Source: Sycon ciliatum (taxonomy: Eukaryota > Porifera > Calcarea > Leucosolenida > Sycettidae). Taken from it: a stretch of DNA of 64,000 nt. The notes beneath the pieces are model-generated. The model worked only from the letters and a program-made list of their open reading frames with translations. It had not been told where the DNA came from and made no database searches. Below, piece after piece: positions 28,766 through 40,297 of the stretch (within the stretch, counting starts at the first letter, position 1; each line of letters starts with the position of its first letter). Position numbers and translations under genes: made by a program. The stretch is from assembly GCF_964019385.1 (NCBI RefSeq), contig NC_088643.1, forward strand, positions 75,001,096-75,065,095, given 5' to 3'.

Positions 28766-30526
28766 GTGTCCATTGTGGTGATGGGTATATGTTCTATTGC
28801 CCGCTGTACGAAGCGGACGGGTCGAGATAAAATCAAGAGGTTTTCTCTTCCCAATGTGAACTCGAAAACGAAAAGTGCTGACATCGAACTGGTCAAGGAG
28901 AGGCGACGGCTGTGGATTGCAGCGATAGCCAGAGCAGACCTAGTTGGGAAGACATTGGATGATGCTCGTGTTTGCAGCGATCATTTCATTTCCGGCCGCC
29001 CTTCTGAACTCTGGGACAAAACAAACCCAGATTGGGTTCCTTCGAAGAATTTGCCTGGTCCTGGCAAAAGGAAGGCGAGTGAGGAGCAGGTAGTGGAGCG
29101 TTATGCCCGTCGCAAAGCCAGACAGAGAGTGGAGGAGGCCCATTCAGAGGCTGCAGCTTCATTGGATGTCAATGATCCGCCACATCTGTGTGATGTTGGC
29201 GTTGCCTCGTTACAACCACCACCATCACCTGATGCTGGGCCTGCTGCTTTGGATCTGTCACCGCCACATGATGTTGATGATGAGAGTGACGTCCTTGTGG
29301 AGGAGAGCATGGATTTATCCAATTTTCCACCTGGCCAGCTGGTTCAAGAGCTAGACTTTTCTGAAGAAGGCAGTAAGGACACCAATGACAAATGCGTGGG
29401 GACGTTGTTATCTGGTGATGATATAACATTTGCCTTTCAATCTTTAACGGAAGCCACCTTCTCACCTTCTTCCCTCCATGCTCCAACGGCTAGCTCCAAC
29501 AACTTGGACGTCCAGGTGCAGCTGGCCAGGCTATCTACAGAGAACAAGGGCTTGCAAGATAGGCTGACCAAGCTGACAGCGGAATACAAGGTGCTTGAAG
29601 GCAAATTGGCCAGTCACGCGCCGTTCACGCAAGCCAAGTTGCAAAATGATAGCGATGTGCGGTTCTTTACGGGTTTGCCAACCTTCGAGATGTTACTGGC
29701 TGTGTACGAGCATGTGCGTGAGGGAATGCCAGACTCATTTGGCTGTGCCTTGTCCCCGTTTCAAGAGATGGTTGTTGCCCTTGTGAAGTTACGGTTGGAC
29801 TCATCATTACAAGACCTGGGCCATCGGATGGGTGTATCGGCTGGCACCATTTCCCGCATTCTTACCAAATGGTATACAGCCATGGACCGTCGACTATCAC
29901 ATTTGGTTGTCTGGCCAGGGAGGGAGGAGCTACAAGCGACAACACCAGTTTGTTTCAGGGAGGCGTTTGGCGTGAAAGTGTCATCAATCATCGACTGCTT
30001 CGAAGTGTTCATAGACAGGCCTTCAAACTTGTACACCCGTGCCCAGACATGGTCGAACTACAAACAACATAACACAATTAAAGTGCTGATTGGGATCACC
30101 CCGCAAGGTGTCATCTCCTTCATCTCCGAGCCGTGGGGCGGGCGCGTCAGTGACAAGTATCTAACCCAGCACTCTCAGTTCTTGTCAAACCTTTTACCTG
30201 GAGACATTGTCCTTGCAGACCGTGGCTTTGACATCCAGGAGCTAGTTGCCGTGCAGGGAGCCAAGCTCCACATCCCAGCGTTCACAAGGGGTAAGAAGCA
30301 ACTGTCGGCCGATGATGTGCATACCACCCGCAGCATCGCAAACGTGCGCATCCACGTCGAACGAGTTATTGGGAATCTCCGCAAGAAATATTCTATTTTG
30401 CGAGGAATACTGCCGATTGATTTCCTGCGTAGTCGCTCTGGAGATGACCGACCTTTGATTTGCCGTATCATTCCTGTATGTTGTGCCCTGACCAATCTCT
30501 GTGATTCGGTTGTGCCTTTCGAGTGA
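28766..30526 (+). CDS. THAP domain plus DDE transposase (ISL2EU/IS4EU-like)
   Basis: 586-residue ORF. Near the N-terminus MGICSIARCTK, then IKRFSLPN, RRLWIAAIARADL and ARVCSDHFISG form a THAP zinc finger (Cys-x4-Cys, Trp, Cys-x2-His). A Lys/Arg-rich linker, an acidic region and a leucine-zipper-like stretch (LSTENKGLQDRLTKL) follow. The catalytic half has a helix-turn-helix-like SLQDLGHRMGVSAGTISRIL, then IIDCFEVFIDRPSNL (first Asp), DIVLADRGFDI (second Asp) and RIHVERVIGNLRKKYSIL (Glu), the DDE_Tnp_4 pattern shared with Harbinger-type transposases. An AG acceptor at 28762-28763 means an upstream exon is possible. The alternative start MGIC is at residue 6. No disabling change was seen. Confidence 0.88.
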   Translation: MSIVVMGICSIARCTKRTGRDKIKRFSLPNVNSKTKSADIELVKERRRLWIAAIARADLVGKTLDDARVCSDHFISGRPSELWDKTNPDWVPSKNLPGPGKRKASEEQVVERYARRKARQRVEEAHSEAAASLDVNDPPHLCDVGVASLQPPPSPDAGPAALDLSPPHDVDDESDVLVEESMDLSNFPPGQLVQELDFSEEGSKDTNDKCVGTLLSGDDITFAFQSLTEATFSPSSLHAPTASSNNLDVQVQLARLSTENKGLQDRLTKLTAEYKVLEGKLASHAPFTQAKLQNDSDVRFFTGLPTFEMLLAVYEHVREGMPDSFGCALSPFQEMVVALVKLRLDSSLQDLGHRMGVSAGTISRILTKWYTAMDRRLSHLVVWPGREELQATTPVCFREAFGVKVSSIIDCFEVFIDRPSNLYTRAQTWSNYKQHNTIKVLIGITPQGVISFISEPWGGRVSDKYLTQHSQFLSNLLPGDIVLADRGFDIQELVAVQGAKLHIPAFTRGKKQLSADDVHTTRSIANVRIHVERVIGNLRKKYSILRGILPIDFLRSRSGDDRPLICRIIPVCCALTNLCDSVVPFE

Positions 30527-30529
30527 CTA

Positions 30530-31543
30530 CACCTGTTGCCTGCGCCGATGACCCGTTTCGACTTCACTTGACTTGTCCACGGAGACGGTGGAGAGCCCGA
30601 ACGTGATGGCTGTAGAGTGTGTGTGTGTGTTTTGTTGTTGCTGAAATCACAGTTGTCCTTTTTACAGTTTCCAGATTTGCAAGTTACCTCTATTGTAATG
30701 ACACTGCCATATCATGATCTTTTTTCGCTTCACTTGATTTGTTCACGGTGACAGCGGAGACACCGAACATGTTGGCTGTGGGCTTTTTCCTCTGTTGCTT
30801 GTATCTTCTGATCTTATCCCGCAATCTGAGAGCTGCCATGCAGTCCCGTAGATACAGTTTGAAAAAATTTATAACGATTTACTCGTCTTGTGTCCCACAT
30901 ACATGTACAGACAACATTGGTTACAACGACATGCCTCCGGGCCTCAAAATCTTGTCCCTATATCCGCTGTATTGTTAGCTTGTGACAATACACCAGGGGC
31001 TTCTTAGCATGCAGCAATACCTACTTCTCGCTTGACTTCAATATACAGCAAGCAGAGCATGGGATATATTTTCACTCCCTGCATGGTTGAGACAAGCAAA
31101 CACAATGCTTTGTGAGGTAGTGGTATTGTATTGGACTGGGGAACAGCCAAGGAAGGATGCCGCTTTTACGGACTAATATTAGCAGATGTGGAGAGATACT
31201 TGTACAAAACTACTACTCGTACGTCAGGCAGGCAAAGAAGAAATCAAATTTAGCAAAGAAATTCAGAAAATCAGAAAACATTCGCGTTCATGCTCTCCAC
31301 ATTCTCAGGTTATAAACAAAAACATCCTACTAGACTAACTTGTAATGGTCATGCCCGCAGTACAGTAGTTAGGGGCCAGGGAGCCAAGAGAGTACTGTGT
31401 CACTGGGGTATACAACCGGAATCCTTCTTCATAAACACATACACACACCCGTTACTTGCCCATTGCAACAGCAATGATAGCGAAAAGCTGTTCGTTCATT
31501 GTGCGTACAGGCACACACGCACGTACACACACACACATGTGCA

Positions 31544-31576
<33 letters not shown>

Positions 31577-31690
31577 ACACACACACACACACGCGCGAGC
31601 TATATATGCTAAGGTCATTTCCAGTGGCAAGGGAAACTATAGTGGTTAATGAGTGGCACTACCACCATAAATAACACAAAATGACGAATA
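30530..31690. other. interior non-coding part of the ISL2EU-like transposon
   Basis: The 3' regions of the two convergent genes, with a CA/CG microsatellite at 31512-31594. No further gene seen. Confidence 0.6.
31512..31594. repeat. (CA)n/(CG)n microsatellite
   Basis: CA repeats on both sides of an alternating CG run, a potential left-handed DNA former. Confidence 0.9.
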
Positions 31691-31699
31691 CGTCAATGA

Positions 31700-34013
31700 C
31701 TATAAAAAGGGGTACGCTGTATAACAGCAAGCACACAGCTTTCCATCCTCATCAGTCGTACATATATGATGAAAGTGGTGACCACAGCGGCAAGGACGAA
31801 GATCTAAAGAATAGGAGCATCCACTCTTGCAGCAGGCCTTCACCATTGACGGCGAATGAAGTGCCAGACTCGACGCCATCGGATACTGGACTTGGGCGAT
31901 GCTCGCAGCTGACTGAAGAGAGAGGCTTTGCGTCGTCATTTGGACTGTCGAGGAAGATGTGGCTTCTCTGGCAGGCGACAACATTGGTGGTGGTTGTTGA
32001 GGGCCCATGGTAGTGCCAATACTAAGACGAGCACCCTTGGACGTATACCATTTCCCAACGAGCTCTGGCAAGATGCACCCAAAGAAGAACTTCTTCGCCT
32101 TTGTAATGAAGTCCTTCCAGGCATCACAGTCCGGGTAGATGCGTTCAACATGTAAATCATTCTTGCCATCCTCAGAGAAGAGGCACAAACACAAATCACA
32201 GAAATCTGCTCCCGTAACATACAGCTGGGTCTGGATTTGCAAATAATAAGCGTGAGTCCGCTTGAGCTGTAACTTGCTCCCAACCATTTCCAGGCAAAAC
32301 TTCTTGTCCTGGGAAGCCGAATCCAATGGAGTCCCCCGATGAGTATAAGGGCACTTCACCTCCACCAGACCGGATCCACAACAATCACATTGGACAATGC
32401 CATCCGGTGAGGCAGCGATGAATGGCAGCTCCTTGCTGATGACTAAACCAGAATCAGACACCTCGAAATTCATGTGATTGGCAGATATCATAGCAGTGTA
32501 CCGCTCCCGTGCAGGGCCTTCGTGTTCTTGTCCCCAGCGTGTAGAGGGAGCACCCTTTGGCAGAGGATCGGGGTAGCATATAGCCTGGATGAGGCTCCTG
32601 GATGGAGACTGCGCAGATGTGTGACATATATCATACATTCGGGAAGCCGTCACACGGCCGGCTCTTTGTTCAAACCACACTCTGCTGCCAGATTGCATCC
32701 TTGTAGCTGTCTCAACAGCTGCCACTTCCCTCTCGCTTATGTCCACATTACTCTGTGCACACACATCAAGAAGCTGCTCATGGCTCATAGCGAGGCATTC
32801 CTCTTGATAAAGGCTATTCAGTGGCTTCGGGAGGGTGGGTGAAGTTGATGCTGGTACATAACCTGATAGGAAAGGCTTGATGACGGACAGGACGGCGGGC
32901 TTCGTTTTCAGGGACGCAAGGGTCTTATAGAAGCACTTCTTCTCGGCGTCTGAGGGTAGCTTCACACAGAGGCGCTTTGGGCTTGGGGGAGGTGACACAT
33001 CTCGATCAAGTGCTTCCTGCCTCTGCTGAGGCGACGAGAAATCAATGTCTGCTACCCTGGCATACTCCATTTCCTTCTGAAAGGTTGGGACCTTCCACTG
33101 GCATGGCACTCCAGTTACGGTCGCGGCGGGTTCCTTATGCCGATGAACAGCCTCCAGGAAAAACAGAGTAGCAGCAACATGTGTGCACGTTTCTCCCAAG
33201 CCTGCCATACAGTTGCAGTGCGCACAGCAGACAACACCATCGGGGTCTGTGATAAGCCAACAGTGTAGTGGTGTTTCGCTGAACCTTTGTGAGTGACGGA
33301 CCTGTGAGAGACATGGAGCACATGGAACACATGGAATGCACGTTCATCACTCACCAACAATTTGGAATAATTTGTACATATGCATACTGAGAAATATAGC
33401 CCTGGACATGTCCGCAAGAAGGGTATAGTAAGTACTACGTCAAGTCACAATCTCATGGCACAGTAAGTGGCGCATCTAGTACATGTGCTGAAATTTGTTT
33501 ATCAATTATTCCCCTATAAGTTCAAAATTTGAACCACTTTCATACACACATACTAATCAGGAGTAAATAGCCAACTCAGCAGATTCAGTTTTGTCAGTTC
33601 TGCCATACTAGTGTTACCGATGAAGAGTGATTATTTATTGTGATGAACAAAACTCTTACCCGTGCTACAGTGACATGTTTCCCGCAGCACTCGAACGACT
33701 TCACTTCCTTCACCCAACCTGATACGAACTGGTTATATGCGTCAAGGCCCTTCTTTGCTTTAAACTGCTTTTTGGAGCAGAAACTCGTTTCATGGACCAA
33801 GTAGGACATAAGGTCAGACATTTCCACACACGGCTCAACAGGTTTCGCACCACGAGGAACGCCCAGCATTGGGTCGAATCCAGAAAGCAAAGACAATTTC
33901 TCTTCATATCGTTTCTTCCCAATGGAATCCAATTTCTCGGCATACACAGATAACTTGGGGGTAACTACTGGCTGCAGTGGGTCAGATGAGACTACAGGCT
34001 CCGTGTCCATCAT
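31700..34013 (-). CDS. SWIM zinc-finger plus YqaJ-type nuclease of the ISL2EU-like transposon
   Basis: Two exons: 33660-34013 (start MMDTEPVV) and 31700-33301, phase 0, GT-AG intron, 651 residues. Exon 1 has YEEKLSLLSGFDPMLGVPRG. The junction region has GKHVTVARVRHSQRFSETP, and CCAHCNC followed by CTHVAATLFFLEAVH gives a SWIM-type CxC..CxH finger. The C-terminal half has the lambda-exonuclease/YqaJ fold: WFEQRAGRVTASRM, TRWGQEHEGPARERY, the Asp in FIAASPDGIV, the Glu-x-Lys in GLVEVKCPYTHRG, and AYYLQIQTQLYVTG (core Gln). It ends in a Cys/His cluster (CRCGHHFHHICT). In this superfamily the nuclease is thought to assist transposition; its exact role is not known to me. Confidence 0.87.
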
Positions 34014-34239
34014 AACAATCAATACAGACCAGTGGTAGAGCACGATGAAAGTGAAAATATGGACGTCAAAGTGGCATTCTCAATTGCCAAACATTCAATC
34101 TCCTTCACCATGTTCACGACATGTCCCATTTTGAAGAAACACCGTGCACGTGACAATGGTGAGTCATGGGTATGACGCGTGGCGTACAAAACGCAGCCTT
34201 TTTGGCCGCATATGCAAAGGGTCTATACCGTGGAAGCCA

Positions 34240-34545
34240 CACAAGAGCAGTATATACGCAGAGTGTAGCGCCAAAAAAGATGCGAATTATGTCACCTAGT
34301 ATGACCATGACAGAGAGAGAGAAAAGGCGCAAATAGCACATCACGGAGGAGAAGGAGCAGAAGGTAGCGCGCATTGTGCTCTGTGAATGGCGTTGCGCAG
34401 AGTGTAGCGCCAAAAAATAAAATGATGCGAGTTATGTCACCTCTATACAGAGGGGGGGGGGGGGGGGGAGAGAAGGTGCAACTGTGCACATCACGGAGAA
34501 GAAGAGCGCGCCGTTGTGCTCTACGAAGTGAGGGTACATGCCAAA
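34240..34545. repeat. diverged tandem duplication of about 150 bp with poly-G
   Basis: CGCAGAGTGTAGCGCCAAAA at 34258 and again at 34397. Each copy continues with a TTATGTCACCT motif and a CACATCACGGAG motif. The second copy holds a G run at 34451-34468. Confidence 0.75.
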
Positions 34546-34618
34546 TAATTATGGTGTTAATTCTAGCACAGGATCTAGGAGGGGAGCACGGAGCCCCATG
34601 AGTCAATGCACTAATCTA

Positions 34619-37230
34619 TTATAGCAATAAAAACTGCTTTATGGCAGTTTTCTAAAAAAAGTTATTGTGTTCTAGTCCATGGACCCCGTCTAAAAAGTAA
34701 AAAATTAACGAAATGTGATAGCCGAAAATTACAATTTCACACAAAACCTCACAATAATCACGACACTTTCAACACTTGTTTATTCCGACACTTGTACTTG
34801 TACAAGTACATGCATATGAAAGAGGACCACGAGGGGAAAAGGTCGTCTCGCATTCTGTGTGTGATTATTGTGAGGTTTTGTGTGAAATTGTAATTTTCGG
34901 CTATCACATTTCGTTAATTTTTTACTTTTTAGACGGGGTCCATGGACTAGAACACAATAACTTTTTTTAGAAAACTGCCATAAAGCAGTTTTTATTGCTA
35001 TAATTTCTTTTGTTTTTTTGGCTAAAGGATATAATTGTGTCACCAATGGAATGCCCAAATAAATGATGGCCTACATGTAGTGCCTCTACATGTTATTATT
35101 ATTTTATTTTACTAGGGTGTTTCCCACAGACCTCTGGTCTTCTTACGGGAGCCCCTATGTACGTGTATCATATCAAATTCAATACCGTAGTATACGCAAT
35201 TACGCATTGATGTGCAAGCCTTTTCTTGCAGAAAATGGAACTAGTCTTGCATACATGTATTCATGTTCTTCCGCAGGGGAATCATATGGGTCGTGGCGGT
35301 GATACTTTTTTATACGCAGGTCATTCTGTGGATGTTGCAGAATTTCATGACTCTGTCATAAATTGTCTTGTCTTTCAGAAAATTCAGGTGTCCACACCCT
35401 AAATCAGATTTACTTGAGAATTGTAACAAGGTGCGTGCCGCAGATGTTTTTGTTGATTCTGTGTTTATAATTGTAGTCATGGGTTGTCGTGATAAGGTCA
35501 TCCAGCATCATATTGTAGTGAAATCGTAATCCTGTTGATGTCGATAAAACTTTTGGAAGCGGTTCAATGACTTCAAAGTGTTACAAGTCCACGATTGTCT
35601 AAAACAACACAGCAAAGTGGGAACAATAAACATGTATTAAAATGTAAACATATACATTGCTGAGTTCGACACCTCGTTCCAACAACTACACTGATCCTGA
35701 GGATATACAATGTAAGGGGCAAGGATATATGGTTGGAGGTACTGAGAGATAAACAAGGCACTCCATAATAATAATATGTTACACGACTTTGGGGGAGTAT
35801 GAATGATATCCAGTCAAACCTCTTTAGGACGAACATCAAGGGACCGATGGCATTTGCTCTGTGAGTTTGTCTTAACCCTATTTTATAACGAGTGAATACA
35901 ATTATTTCTCCAATAGAGACACGAATAGATTTCTTCTACAGCGAAAGATTCGAAGCCAGACCAAACCATTGACTAGTCTTTTATGAAAGAAATGAGTCAC
36001 TGAACCTTTCTTTAGCAACATCATGACGGCAACTGAAACAACAACAGAGAAAATACGATACATGTACAGCACATTCTTGCAGGTACTACAAACAGATTGC
36101 AGATCGTAATTCTTGCTCTACCGGCACGCAACTTTATTTGGGGCAGTGCAATCTCGGCGCTACTCACAAATCAAACAGCCCAGACTCGAGTAAACAAATC
36201 CGATCGTACGAGATTTTCACGAGACTGCACCCATTGGCTTGTTTCGTATGAAGCAAACAAGTCACTGAATGCATGAACCTCTCCATAATGGAGATTTTCC
36301 CTGATATGCGAATTTAATTTGCATACTAATACTCGGCCAATGCGTCCTTGAACCTTTCCCTCCAGATTGGGAACTGCCAACGATGCTATGCCACTGATTC
36401 AGATTCTACCCTATGATCGGAGCACGGAATGCCGGAAGTAATCATGACCAGTGCCTTACTTGTAACGTACTACCAATGTACAATGAACATGAGTATTTCG
36501 ACAACACATCTAAGCCTCAGCAGCAACATAAGCCTTACCGTCAAGAAGGTGAACTCGCGTTCTTCGCACACTGTTGGCAAGGGCAAAGAGATACGAATGG
36601 ATCTAAATCCGAATAACAACAGCACACGTTTCCGTAAATGAAAGGGTGAGCATAAGCAAATGAATCGAAGGAAGCTGGTCAATTCAGAGATCACCTGTCA
36701 TTGAGTATCCCGTAAAAGGAGGCCTCGACAGCAGAAAAGTTAATAGTATAGAAACGAGATCCTGTCAGCTTTTCCATTATTAATTTTATTGTATTCCACC
36801 TAAAATCAGCCCACTTTTCGTAAATGAAAGAGTCAACACAAGCAAATGAATCAAAGGGAACTGGTCAACTCACCTGTCATTGAGTAATATTCCGTGAAAA
36901 GAGGTCTCAGCAGAGCCGAAGCGAAATAAGCCAGGACACGAAATATCCGAAACAGCTCATGCAAGAAGCAGTTCCAAAGAAGGAAGTTCCTCGCGCATGC
37001 ACATCCGAAAACGGACTGCACTGCATGCAACACAATGTCTGCCGTGCACGTGCACAGCATGCGGCTACCACGCGTTGGTAGATCTAATACCGAGCACCTT
37101 ACGTAGAAACTTACGTAGCCTAAGTGAAGTACCGAGCACCTTACGTAGAAACTTACGTAGCATAGCGGTGTCGTTTTTTCTGCCATGTGAACACAATAAT
37201 AGAAAAGCTGACAGGATCGCTTTTCTAAAT
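34619..37230. repeat. 2.61-kb direct repeat, copy 2 (unclassified element)
   Basis: Copy of 25801-28570 in the same orientation, with the same hairpin start and the same end point TTTTCTAAAT. Differences include a shorter spacer in the hairpin loop, loss of one internal roughly 200-bp duplicated segment, and an extra tandem copy of the block ACCGAGCACCTTACGTAG near 37088-37150. Confidence 0.88.
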
Positions 37231-37296
37231 GAGGTTAAAACTTCCATGCCAAACTGTTACCACCAGGGACGCGACGAGGCATCAGGAATAGAATGG

Positions 37297-37682
37297 TTAA
37301 CCCTCACACCACAGAAGAGATGAGCCAGTGGGGTGTCGCAAGCTTATATTGAACGTGAGCACGACATGATTATTGTGATCATGATGACGTATAACATAGT
37401 TCGCGTGAAATGATCGGACTGGGCCGTCTAAGGCCGCCCATCTGTAACATAGTATGATAGGAACAAATAACGCCATCTATCGGCTATGAAAGAGCGTTTG
37501 AAAGACGACCCATGGGGTCATGTAACAATCATAAAGGCTGGGTGTACCAGTACATTGCTATGGCAACTGCATGACCACTAAGTACTCGGTAGTACCCACA
37601 AGTATATTAATTGTATTGTCTGCGGCAGCCGATGGATGTGCACCATGCGGATTTCGTGCCCATCGGCCGAGCCCGTGCCTCC
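37297..37682 (-). repeat. Ngaro split direct repeat, B2 copy (386 bp)
   Basis: Looks identical to 38013-38398. In coding orientation this is the outermost 3' repeat of the element. Confidence 0.88.
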
Positions 37683-37711
37683 CCTCCGTCCGGTAGGCGT
37701 GGGCGGGTGGG

Positions 37712-38014
37712 AAACAAAATTGCGTGGCGAGCACTCGCAGCAAAACAGACAACTGGCAAAATTACACCAGCCAGCAGTAGATGAGCCGTCTACGGATGCA
37801 TCCGCCAGGCGAAGGGTGGCTCATACGGGATGTCGTACGCGAGTGCGACCCGAATGCGGAACTCTGCAAGAGTGCGTGCTTGCGCCAGTCGACTGCGGCG
37901 GCACGGCCGAGTGCGTATGGTCACCTAAAGTCATCTTGCGGGAATATTCCCCTGCGGGGGCGCGGCCCGTGGCGTGCTGGTTAACTACGGTTTGCGCAAC
38001 GCAAACCAACATTT
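37712..38014 (-). repeat. Ngaro split direct repeat, A2 copy (303 bp)
   Basis: Looks identical to 42790-43092. It abuts the B1 copy, overlapping it by 2 bp. Confidence 0.88.
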
Positions 38015-38398
38015 AACCCTCACACCACAGAAGAGATGAGCCAGTGGGGTGTCGCAAGCTTATATTGAACGTGAGCACGACATGATTATTGTGATCATGA
38101 TGACGTATAACATAGTTCGCGTGAAATGATCGGACTGGGCCGTCTAAGGCCGCCCATCTGTAACATAGTATGATAGGAACAAATAACGCCATCTATCGGC
38201 TATGAAAGAGCGTTTGAAAGACGACCCATGGGGTCATGTAACAATCATAAAGGCTGGGTGTACCAGTACATTGCTATGGCAACTGCATGACCACTAAGTA
38301 CTCGGTAGTACCCACAAGTATATTAATTGTATTGTCTGCGGCAGCCGATGGATGTGCACCATGCGGATTTCGTGCCCATCGGCCGAGCCCGTGCCTCC
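38013..38398 (-). repeat. Ngaro split direct repeat, B1 copy (386 bp)
   Basis: Looks identical to 37297-37682, 38 bp beyond the recombinase stop codon. Confidence 0.88.
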
Positions 38399-38435
38399 AA
38401 GAAAAGGGGGGCGTGCGGTGCTTGCGACCCGTGGC

Positions 38436-39503
38436 TCAGTAACGCCGCGGCATGCCTGCAGGCCTGCGAACGTACGTGCGGTAAGCTCCGCTGGACCACC
38501 GCCCGGCTGCCATCAAGGCATACTCCGGGGCACCTTGGTTCGCCATGTGCGTTGCGCCACCTGCACGGAGGGAGTGGCTACTGTAGCTGGGGCCCAGAAC
38601 CCTGCGCAACACTACGTTGATGTCATTGGGCGTGAGCCATCGTCCATTGCCGAACTTGAAGAGAGGTTGTTCGTCACTACCCCATGCGCATGATCTGACG
38701 TATGCCTCGAGGGCCAGGACGGGGCATATTTGCGGGTCTGCATGGCGATGCAGCACAACCTCGCCACCGCTTGTCAGCTGCGATGTCTTCGTGCGTTGAA
38801 GCCGTAAGCTGGCTGTGGCCTGAGAGAGCACGAGGTGAGCGCGCCTGAGAGTTTTCAGGGTACCCGACCCTGCTGGCGACGGGGACGTGTACTCGCTAAC
38901 TCGCAGCAGACCATGGAATGCTGTCGTCAATGCGGCCCATAGCATGAGCGTGTCGCCAGGGCTATAAGCGGAACGCTGCAGGAAAAGATGTAGTGCCTTG
39001 AGTTGTGCGGCGGTGATAGCCTGTCTCCGAGGCTGGGCAGTTGCGTGCCGTGGGAGCGATGCGCGTTCTCTCTCCAGGCCTTTCACCAGAGCGGTGAGCC
39101 GGCTGGATGGAAGGACTTCGACAGGTCCTCCCCTGCAGAGGAGGTTGTATCTGACTGCGGCCAGGTATACTTTCAAAGTGCCGGCACTGACAGAATGCGA
39201 CATGGAAGCGGCAAATAGCAGGATGTCATCGTGACGCGGTGACAGCGGGTCGCGGTGAATCTGTTGCATGAACTTGCGGAATGCGTGCCAGCCCGGGGCA
39301 TATGTGTGTTGCGTGGCTGCGGCCACTGAATTGGATATGAGTTGTTCGGCTCGTGCGGAAAGTGCGGCGGCTGGCGAGCCTGGCAGAGAGGACACAGGAG
39401 AAGAGATAGCGTGCCACATGCATCCACCAGTGACCGCGTATAGCAGCGCACATGCCCACATGCGCGCACATAAACACAAGCATATACACAAACATGCGCA
39501 CAT
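38436..39503 (-). CDS. Ngaro tyrosine recombinase
   Basis: Lambda-integrase-fold recombinase that would insert the circular cDNA. The SAM-like N-terminal part has ISNSVAAATQHTYAPGWHAF and AAVRYNLLCRG. The catalytic part has the first Arg in FHGLLRVSEYTSP, the His-x2-Arg box in YSSHSLRAGGATHMANQG, and the nucleophile region GRWSSGAYRTYVR. The first 40 or so residues of the open frame (Cys/Leu-rich) are probably intron, because an AG acceptor at 39380-39381 precedes GSPAAALSARAEQ. A near-copy of that acceptor and of the following SGSLAVAA-type coding lies at 39700-39712, hinting at a second small exon at 39519-39710. Confidence 0.85.
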   Translation of the reverse strand: MCACLCICLCLCARMWACALLYAVTGGCMWHAISSPVSSLPGSPAAALSARAEQLISNSVAAATQHTYAPGWHAFRKFMQQIHRDPLSPRHDDILLFAASMSHSVSAGTLKVYLAAVRYNLLCRGGPVEVLPSSRLTALVKGLERERASLPRHATAQPRRQAITAAQLKALHLFLQRSAYSPGDTLMLWAALTTAFHGLLRVSEYTSPSPAGSGTLKTLRRAHLVLSQATASLRLQRTKTSQLTSGGEVVLHRHADPQICPVLALEAYVRSCAWGSDEQPLFKFGNGRWLTPNDINVVLRRVLGPSYSSHSLRAGGATHMANQGAPEYALMAAGRWSSGAYRTYVRRPAGMPRRY

Positions 39504-40297
39504 CCATCACCACCTGCCCTAGACAGCGGCTAGGAAGCGAGCGAGAAACACGATAGCTAGCCCTGCGTGCTGACTGGGGCCAGCGGTACGTTGCGGAGGA
39601 AGCGACTGCGGTGGCCCTCCTGCGGGAGGTTGCTTTTCTGCGGATAGATGAGCGATCTGGGCTGGCGAGCCATCATGTGAGCGGTTGCATGCGGCAACGG
39701 CCAGCGAGCCTGGAATCAACACAACAAAGGACAAAGAAATTCAGTCAGTGCGAGTGACCCTGCTTCGTACGACCCACCCCCATGAGCGCAGTCATGATCC
39801 TAGGTGTAACGGGGCTCTCTGACCGGCGGAGGCCTACTGCCATGAGGCGTGCGGATTTTGCTTGCGGCTTGCCTATTTGATTCCCCATCTAGATGTGTCT
39901 ATTGCGGTGGTCTCCCTAGGCAGCGGCGGGACCGAACTGCTCCCAAAGAAAGTGCAGGCGTCTAGGGGACCTGATTCAGTCCCTAAGCACACCGGGCGGC
40001 AAATCTAGAGGACTTGACTCGGTCCATAAGCACACAGGGATGCGATTCTAAAGGACTTGACAATCCGTAAGCACACAGGGTTGAGGCAGAAATGATAGGC
40101 AGTAACACCCCGGCGAGGGCTTAACAACTAGTGCAGAGGTGCAACGGGTGGGGCGTGGCAGTAGGCTGTGCGAGCAGCGATACACAGCGGAAAAAGTAAA
40201 GGAAACAAAAGAAAACACGGGGGCAGAAGCAAAGTTCTGTGGTCTCAGGAGCAGAGCGTCCAATCTCGGTAACGGCGGACCCTGGATGGCGACTTCC

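Larger units (their letters stand above)
28571..34224. mobile_element. ISL2EU/IS4EU-like DNA transposon, apparently complete
   Basis: 5.65-kb element with terminal inverted repeats AGACCCTTTGCA...TGCAAAGGGTCT and the dinucleotide AT at both flanks (28569-28570, 34225-34226). It carries two convergent genes: a plus-strand THAP plus DDE transposase and a minus-strand SWIM plus YqaJ nuclease. From established knowledge, the pairing of an IS4-like transposase with a YqaJ nuclease is the hallmark of the ISL2EU/IS4EU superfamily. Both ORFs are open, so the copy may be recent. Confidence 0.82.

Noticed and set aside
25801..37230. Direct repeats as LTRs of a retrovirus-like element
   Set aside because: The interior holds a complete ISL2EU-like DNA transposon with its own TIRs and no gag-pol. 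The repeats lack TG..CA ends and begin with a long hairpin.
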